64,000 nucleotides of DNA from Ctena decussata. Taxonomy: Eukaryota > Mollusca > Bivalvia > Lucinida > Lucinidae. This document shows, piece by piece, positions 59,071 through 64,000 of the stretch. Each line of letters opens with the position of its first letter. Positions within the stretch are counted from its first letter, which is position 1. Made by a program: the position numbers and the translations under genes. The notes beneath the pieces are model-generated. The model was not told the origin of the DNA, searched no databases, and saw nothing but the letters and a program-made list of their open reading frames with translations. Location of the stretch: NCBI GenBank assembly GCA_963989385.1, contig OZ022508.1, positions 29,286,166-29,350,165 of the forward strand, read 5' to 3'.

Positions 59071-61488
59071 CCCAGTGGCTTTTGAGGAGATTGTTTGAAA
59101 CTGTCAAAATATGAGAGTTCGGGGACAAAGATCAAAGAATAACATTGACCTCCTGTACTCATAAATCTTCATGTACTGATTAAGATGAATGTATATACCA
59201 ATTTTTAGGCCTGAATCTTCAGATTGGCCCAGTGGTTTTTCAGGAGATTATTTGAAGCTGTCAAACTTTGAGAGTTCAAGGTAAAGGGTCAACGAATGAC
59301 TTTGACCTCTTGTACTCATAAAACTTCACGTACTCATTAAGATGAATGCATATACCAATGTTTAGGCCATAATCTTCAAAACTTTCCTTGAAATCTTATG
59401 TTCTAGCATTTTCCCATATTTGACCTTGCCGAAAAAATAGTCATGGTAAACCCAAGGTCATCGTTTGAACAACCTTGATGGTACTTGAGTATCCAATTAT
59501 ATATACCAAATTTCAAGGCCATCAGTCAATTAGTTCTGGAGAAGAAGATTTTTTAAAGATTTTTACAATATATTGGCCATATTTCATTCCATCAACCCAT
59601 GTAAGTTCTGTAGGAAATTTGGTTACAATTGTCTCATTGGCTTTTGAGGAGATTGCTTAAAACTGTAAAAATATGAGAGTTCAGGGTCAAAGGTCAAAGA
59701 ATGGCCTTGACCTCTCGTACTCACAAATCTTGATGTACCCATTAAGATGACTGTATTTACCATTTTTTGGCTAAAAGCTTCAACAGTTTCCATGAAATTG
59801 TATGTTTTAGCATTTTCTCATATATGAACTTGCCAGAGAAAAGGCCAAGGTCAACCCAAGGTCATCATTTGAATAATTTTGATAGTTCTCACGTACTCGA
59901 TGCTACATACCAAGTTCCAATGCCATCGACCTATTGGTTGTGGAGAAGAAGACTTTTAAATGTTTTTACAATATATGGGCGTGGCGGCATATTGGTCATG
60001 TGAACTAGACCTTTGAAAAAAATTCCATTCCCTCAACCCCTGAAGTGTCTATATGAAAATTGGTTACAAATGACCCAGTGGCTTTTGAGGAGGTTGTTTG
60101 AAACTGTCAAAATATGGGAGTGTAGGGTTAAGGGTAAAAGAATGACCTTGACCTCATGTACTCATAAAATGTTATGTACTCATTAAGGTGACAGTAAATA
60201 CCAATTTTTGGGCCAAAATCTTCAAAATTTTCCATAAAGTCTTATATTCTAGCATTTACCCATATTTGACCAAGGTCAACCCAAGGTCATAAGTTGAACA
60301 ATCTTGATAGTACTCGAGTACTCACTGATACATACCAAGTTTCAAGGCCATCGGCCTATTGGTTTAAGAGAATAAGTCTTTTATAGGTTGTTCCTATATA
60401 TGGGCGTTAAGGGCATTTTCACTCCATCAACCCATGCAAGTTCTATAGGAAATTTGGTTACAATTGACCGGTGGCTTTTGAGGGGATTGTTCGAAACTGT
60501 TAAAATATGAGAGTTCAGGGTCAAAGGTCATAGAATGACCATGACCTCTCGTACTCACAAATCTTCATGTACCCATTAAGATGACTATATTTACCATTTT
60601 TAGGCTAAAAGCTTCAACAGTTTCCATGAAATTGTATGTTTTAGCATTTTCTTATATATCAACTTGCCAGAGAAAAGGCCAAGGTCAACCCAAGGTCATC
60701 ATGTGAACAATCTTGATAGTACTCACGTACACCACAAACCAAGTTTCAAGGCCATCGGCCTATTGGTTCTGGAGAAGAAGACTTTTAAATGTTTTTACAA
60801 TATATGGGCGTGGCGGCATATTGGCCATGTGACCTAGACCTTTTGAAAAAAATTCCATTCCCTCAACCCCTGAAGTGTCTATATGAAAATTGGTTACAAC
60901 TGACCCAGTGGCTTTTGAGGAGATTGTTTGAAGCTGTCAAAATATGCGAGACCTGGGTCAAAGGTCAAAGAATGACCTCGACCTTTTGTACTCACAAGTC
61001 TTCATGTTCTTAGTAAAATGTCTGTATTTACCAATTCTTAGGCCTAAATCTTCAACAGTTTCCATGAAATCTTATGGTCTAGCATTTTCCCGTATAAAAT
61101 CACCAAAGTCCAAATTTGGTCTTACCGTAAAATAGGTTAAGGTCTACCCAAGATCATATTTTGAATAATCTTGGGAGTACTATTGTACCCGATGCTACCT
61201 ACAATGTGCAAAGTTTCAAGGCCATCGGTTTATTGATTCCGGGTAAGAAGATTGTTTAAGGTTTTTACCATATAATGGGCATGGCGCCCATGTTGGTCAT
61301 ATGACCCAGACCATTGGTACAATTTAACTTTTCCTAAGCCCCAGGAGGCTACATATGAATTTTGGTTACAATTGGCCCGGTGGTTTCAGAGAAGAAGTCG
61401 TTTGAAAGTGTGGGCGGATGACGACGGACGACGGCGCCTGTGCATACCCAAAGCTCCCCCGGAGACCTCGGCTCAGGTGAGCTAAAAA
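59070..61488 (+). repeat. Long pearl/CvE-like element, about six core units
   Basis: Units of about 390-440 bp repeat 'gttcagggtcaaaggtcaaa', 'gaatgaccttgacctcttgt', 'cttatgttctagcattttcc', 'ccaagtttcaaggccatcgg' and 'atatatgggcgtggcggcat'. Two units (59560-60110 and 60400-60960) are very alike over more than 400 bp. The right end is gcggatgacgacggacgacg, then ctcccccggagacctcggct and caggtgagctaaaaaa. It has no intact left end, being fused to a truncated MITE at 59070. Confidence 0.7.
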
Positions 61489-62575
61489 ATTCCATAAACC
61501 AAACTCCGACCGCACCTACTGCAAGCACAGTAGGGCCTTGCCCTACTTTATCCAAATAAGTAGGCCGACCCAGCACAGGAAGTTATAATCAGCACCATCG
61601 TACGTCATCACCTCATCCCCCTCCACGTAGCAGTAGAAAGAAAGAATGAGTGAAAAAAAGAAGAAAGAAAACTTCTTTTTTATCGTTTATTGAAATAACA
61701 CCGCTTGCCTTGAAAATCATTTTGCGTACCACTTACAAACTTGTAAACAGTTTGCTTATATTTTTGTCTCATCTTGCATGTAGGTCATCCAATCACTATT
61801 TATACTTCCGCAATTTTCAGTACGCCGGGGGTAAAGTAGATGCAATATTTGGTGTGAATGGCTTCACTGAGTGGAGTGAAAGGAACTTAAGGTGTGTACA
61901 GATACACCTCTATAATAATAATAATTTTTTCTGCCTATTTTACAAAGGGAGACAACTTTTGGGACTTCCTGTTTGCTTTCTTGGTCGATGTATCCCTTCC
62001 AAAATCGGGTCCACTCTTAAAGGAAAGAATTTGCTCCAAATTGTTTCCTTTCAGAGTTGGCCCCATGGCCAGGGAAGCAAATGTAAAAATGCCAGTTGCT
62101 GCCCCTGAAGTGTACTCATTCGTCTCAAGAAAATTCATGTCATAAATACAGTCGACTCTCGATATGTCAAAGTCGAAATTCATCTCAAACTATTGATATG
62201 TCACAGTAAATTTTTTCGTCATAGACAACTTTTATTTTGAGATACCAGTAGTTTGAGATAATAGGATCTGAAATGCAAAGAACAGTTTGGAATGAGTCCA
62301 ACAATATTCTTTGGTTTAAGAGAGTACTTAGAGAAATAGTGGTTTAGATAATGAGAGTAAGTGTACTCAAATAAGCTTGCATATTTGCGCAAACGAATCA
62401 CAGTGTCCAGCTTCTTCAGAAGCCAATGATAGCCTAAAGGATCAGGGAAGAATCTGATTTAACTCCGCGGATGCAAGGCTAAACTTAGTATTCCTGATCG
62501 CTCATGCCATAACGTGCCTTTTCTTGAGACACAGTCTATTTCAAATTATTTACAAAGCTGGTAAAAATTGTAATA

Positions 62576-62800
62576 TGAGCTGCGACACAAGAAAACCAAA
62601 CAAAGAGGCATGTGCACCCGGCGAAGACTCAGATCAGCCTGGGCATCCGCCCAGTCTAATCACTCTCCGCTGTTCGCTTTGAGGTAGCTTAGACTAAGCG
62701 CACAGCAAAAAGTCTGATCAAACTAGGTGGATGCCCAGACTGATCCGGGTTTTCGCTTGGCGAACATGCTACTTGGTTGGTTTTGTCGTGTAGCGGTTCA
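62576..62800. mobile_element. Foldback MITE, copy 9
   Basis: It runs from tgagctgcgacacaagaaaa to ttttgtcgtgtagcggttca, with 'cagactcagatcagcctggg'-type arms slightly worn and a small deletion near the centre. Confidence 0.8.
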
Positions 62801-63782
62801 CTTATGTTTCATTGCTAAACCACGGGCACACTGATAACTTTCATTTAATTCCTTAGCAAAAAATATCTCTAGCCACAAATTTACATAATAAATCCCCCAA
62901 GCTATAATTCAACAGTAACAGACCAGTGGCTTTCATTATTCTATTATGATGCAGATTTCAAACCAGGAAGAGCAGTTTTAATGTGTTTATAGTGTATTAT
63001 AAAAGCACATAAAAATAAATGAATAAAAAAAGTAAAATGAAAAAAAAAAAAAAAAAAAAAAAAAAAAACATAAACAGGTAAACAAATGTATCAACGATGC
63101 AACAACCTGTTCTTTTTCACACTAAATAGTTCCCCTTAGTCCAGCCTAACGTTTATTATTCGAAAGAAGCCTCGCATAAAATTTCTAAGGCACAAGTGAA
63201 AGCTTAATTTTGAGCTTCCACAAACAGCTACGTTTGTATAGCCATCACGCATATAAGTATTTCATGGACTCGAAATGCAGTATCTTCCTAGAGCAAGTTC
63301 AGAACACGTGCACATGTATCTACTTTTTTGCGACTTTTAATGGTGTAAAGGTTTGTCAGGAAAGTTAATTGATTGATAACTACCAAATTAAAAACAGTGT
63401 TTGTGCAATTTGGTTAACAGATGACATTTTATACGAAAGAGAATAAACTGAATACTTAGGGCAAGCTGAAAGTCCATGCAGCATAGGCGGCATTGTACTG
63501 ACATCTCCCTCGGGAGGTACATGCAGTGATAAACAGTTTTTTGGCTTGCCGTACCGTTTCGGCGGCAAGCCAGTATTCAAGTGGTTTAGTGATACCGAGT
63601 TATTTTTGGAAGAAACGATACGTCACACTTAGTCGGAAAATACCTGGAGAGTGTGTACTGCAACGATTTGTTCTAGACGTTTTTAGGGCCGCAATATTAA
63701 GCCAAAGAGTCTTAAGAGATTGGAAAGCTCGTTCCGGTTTGAGACTGCATTTCTTCATTATTTTCTTCACAGATATAACAAG

Positions 63783-63957
63783 CAAAGACCTCTTCCGATT
63801 TTGTCTATTTTTATCCATATCCGATTTACCTCATCTGCTAAAAATAGCAGATGGAAACTTTTCTAACAAACAAAGACCTCTTCCGATTTTGTCTATTTTT
63901 ATCCATATCCGATTTACCTCATCTGCTAAAAATAACAGATGGAAACTTTTCTTCTAT
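63783..63957. repeat. 88-bp tandem duplication
   Basis: Two copies start at 63783 and 63871, both 'caaagacctcttccgatttt' through 'cagatggaaacttttct', with about two differences. Very recent. It lies within a plus-strand open frame that shows no known domain. Confidence 0.9.
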
Positions 63958-64000
63958 TTTTGATAGTACATGTACTTTTCTAATATTTCCGTTAAAAAGC

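Larger units (their letters stand above)
58618..64000. other. 5' region: intron upstream of the first visible exon
   Basis: No further exon could be placed. The acceptor at 58617 requires an upstream exon ending in phase 1. Contents are foldback MITE copies (58652, 59011, 62576), the large pearl-like element 59070-61488, and a decayed pogo/Tigger-like stretch with gtcgactctcgatatgtcaa at 62150-62260. A 31-base A run is at about 63038-63068, and there is an 88-bp tandem duplication near the right edge. The frame at 61650-62108 and the one at 63526-63963 show no known domain. A possible vWFD-like fragment is discussed in the findings. Confidence 0.5.

Noticed and set aside
61650..62108. 152-residue plus-strand open frame
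   Set aside because: Low-complexity lysine-rich start, no family motif, and overlapping unrelated frames on both strands. It lies next to repeat ends.
63526..63963. 145-residue plus-strand open frame
   Set aside because: It is lengthened by an 88-bp tandem duplication that leaves the same peptide in different frames. No domain signature.

Overview
The window is animal nuclear DNA: AT-rich, intron-heavy and packed with old transposon debris. It is probably from a bivalve mollusc. The reasons are the mosaic extracellular gene with many sushi domains, and the many interspersed repeats of the layout known from bivalves (end hairpin, tandem core units of about 150 to 400 bp, a GGAC/GACG microsatellite, terminal CTCAGGTGAGCTAAAAA). 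The species is not determinable from sequence alone.

One gene accounts for all the coding sequence I can support. It lies on the minus strand and runs off both ends of the window. Fourteen exons (2,403 nt, 801 codons, no internal stop) can be joined with canonical GT..AG sites and matching reading phases. In transcription order, exons at 58617-58348, 56692-56512, 55150-55023, 52183-52021 and 44328-44210 form one six-bladed YWTD (LDL-receptor class B) beta-propeller. An exon at 39035-38898 encodes an LDLR-type EGF module. Eight single-exon sushi (CCP) domains follow at 34424-34257, 19897-19724, 16405-16229, 10160-9984, 9005-8829, 3921-3745, 2770-2594 and 556-380. The signal peptide exon (beyond 58617) and the 3' end (before 380) are not seen. 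The product should be a secreted or cell-surface receptor or adhesion protein.

The 3' part (about 1-10.5 kb) is a recent tandem expansion. A cassette of about 3.37 kb carrying two sushi exons (types A and B), their introns and a tRNA-derived SINE is repeated. The middle copy is enlarged by two TIR transposons (4468-5820 and 6560-8334). The neighbouring copy preserves the uninterrupted counterpart of one site exactly and of the other approximately.

The remaining introns are made of mobile-element remains: pearl/CvE-like tandem-core elements (10.5-13.9, 18.3-19.1, 36.6-37.8, 47.2-47.4, 50.5-51.8 and 59.1-61.5 kb), nine copies of a roughly 240-bp foldback MITE (34.4-62.8 kb), mariner-type non-autonomous elements, two dead LINE fragments (24.9-25.4 and 49.4-50.3 kb), palindrome-bearing families, minisatellites and homopolymers. 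A 23-base assembly gap lies at 47268-47290. No tRNA, rRNA or CRISPR was found.
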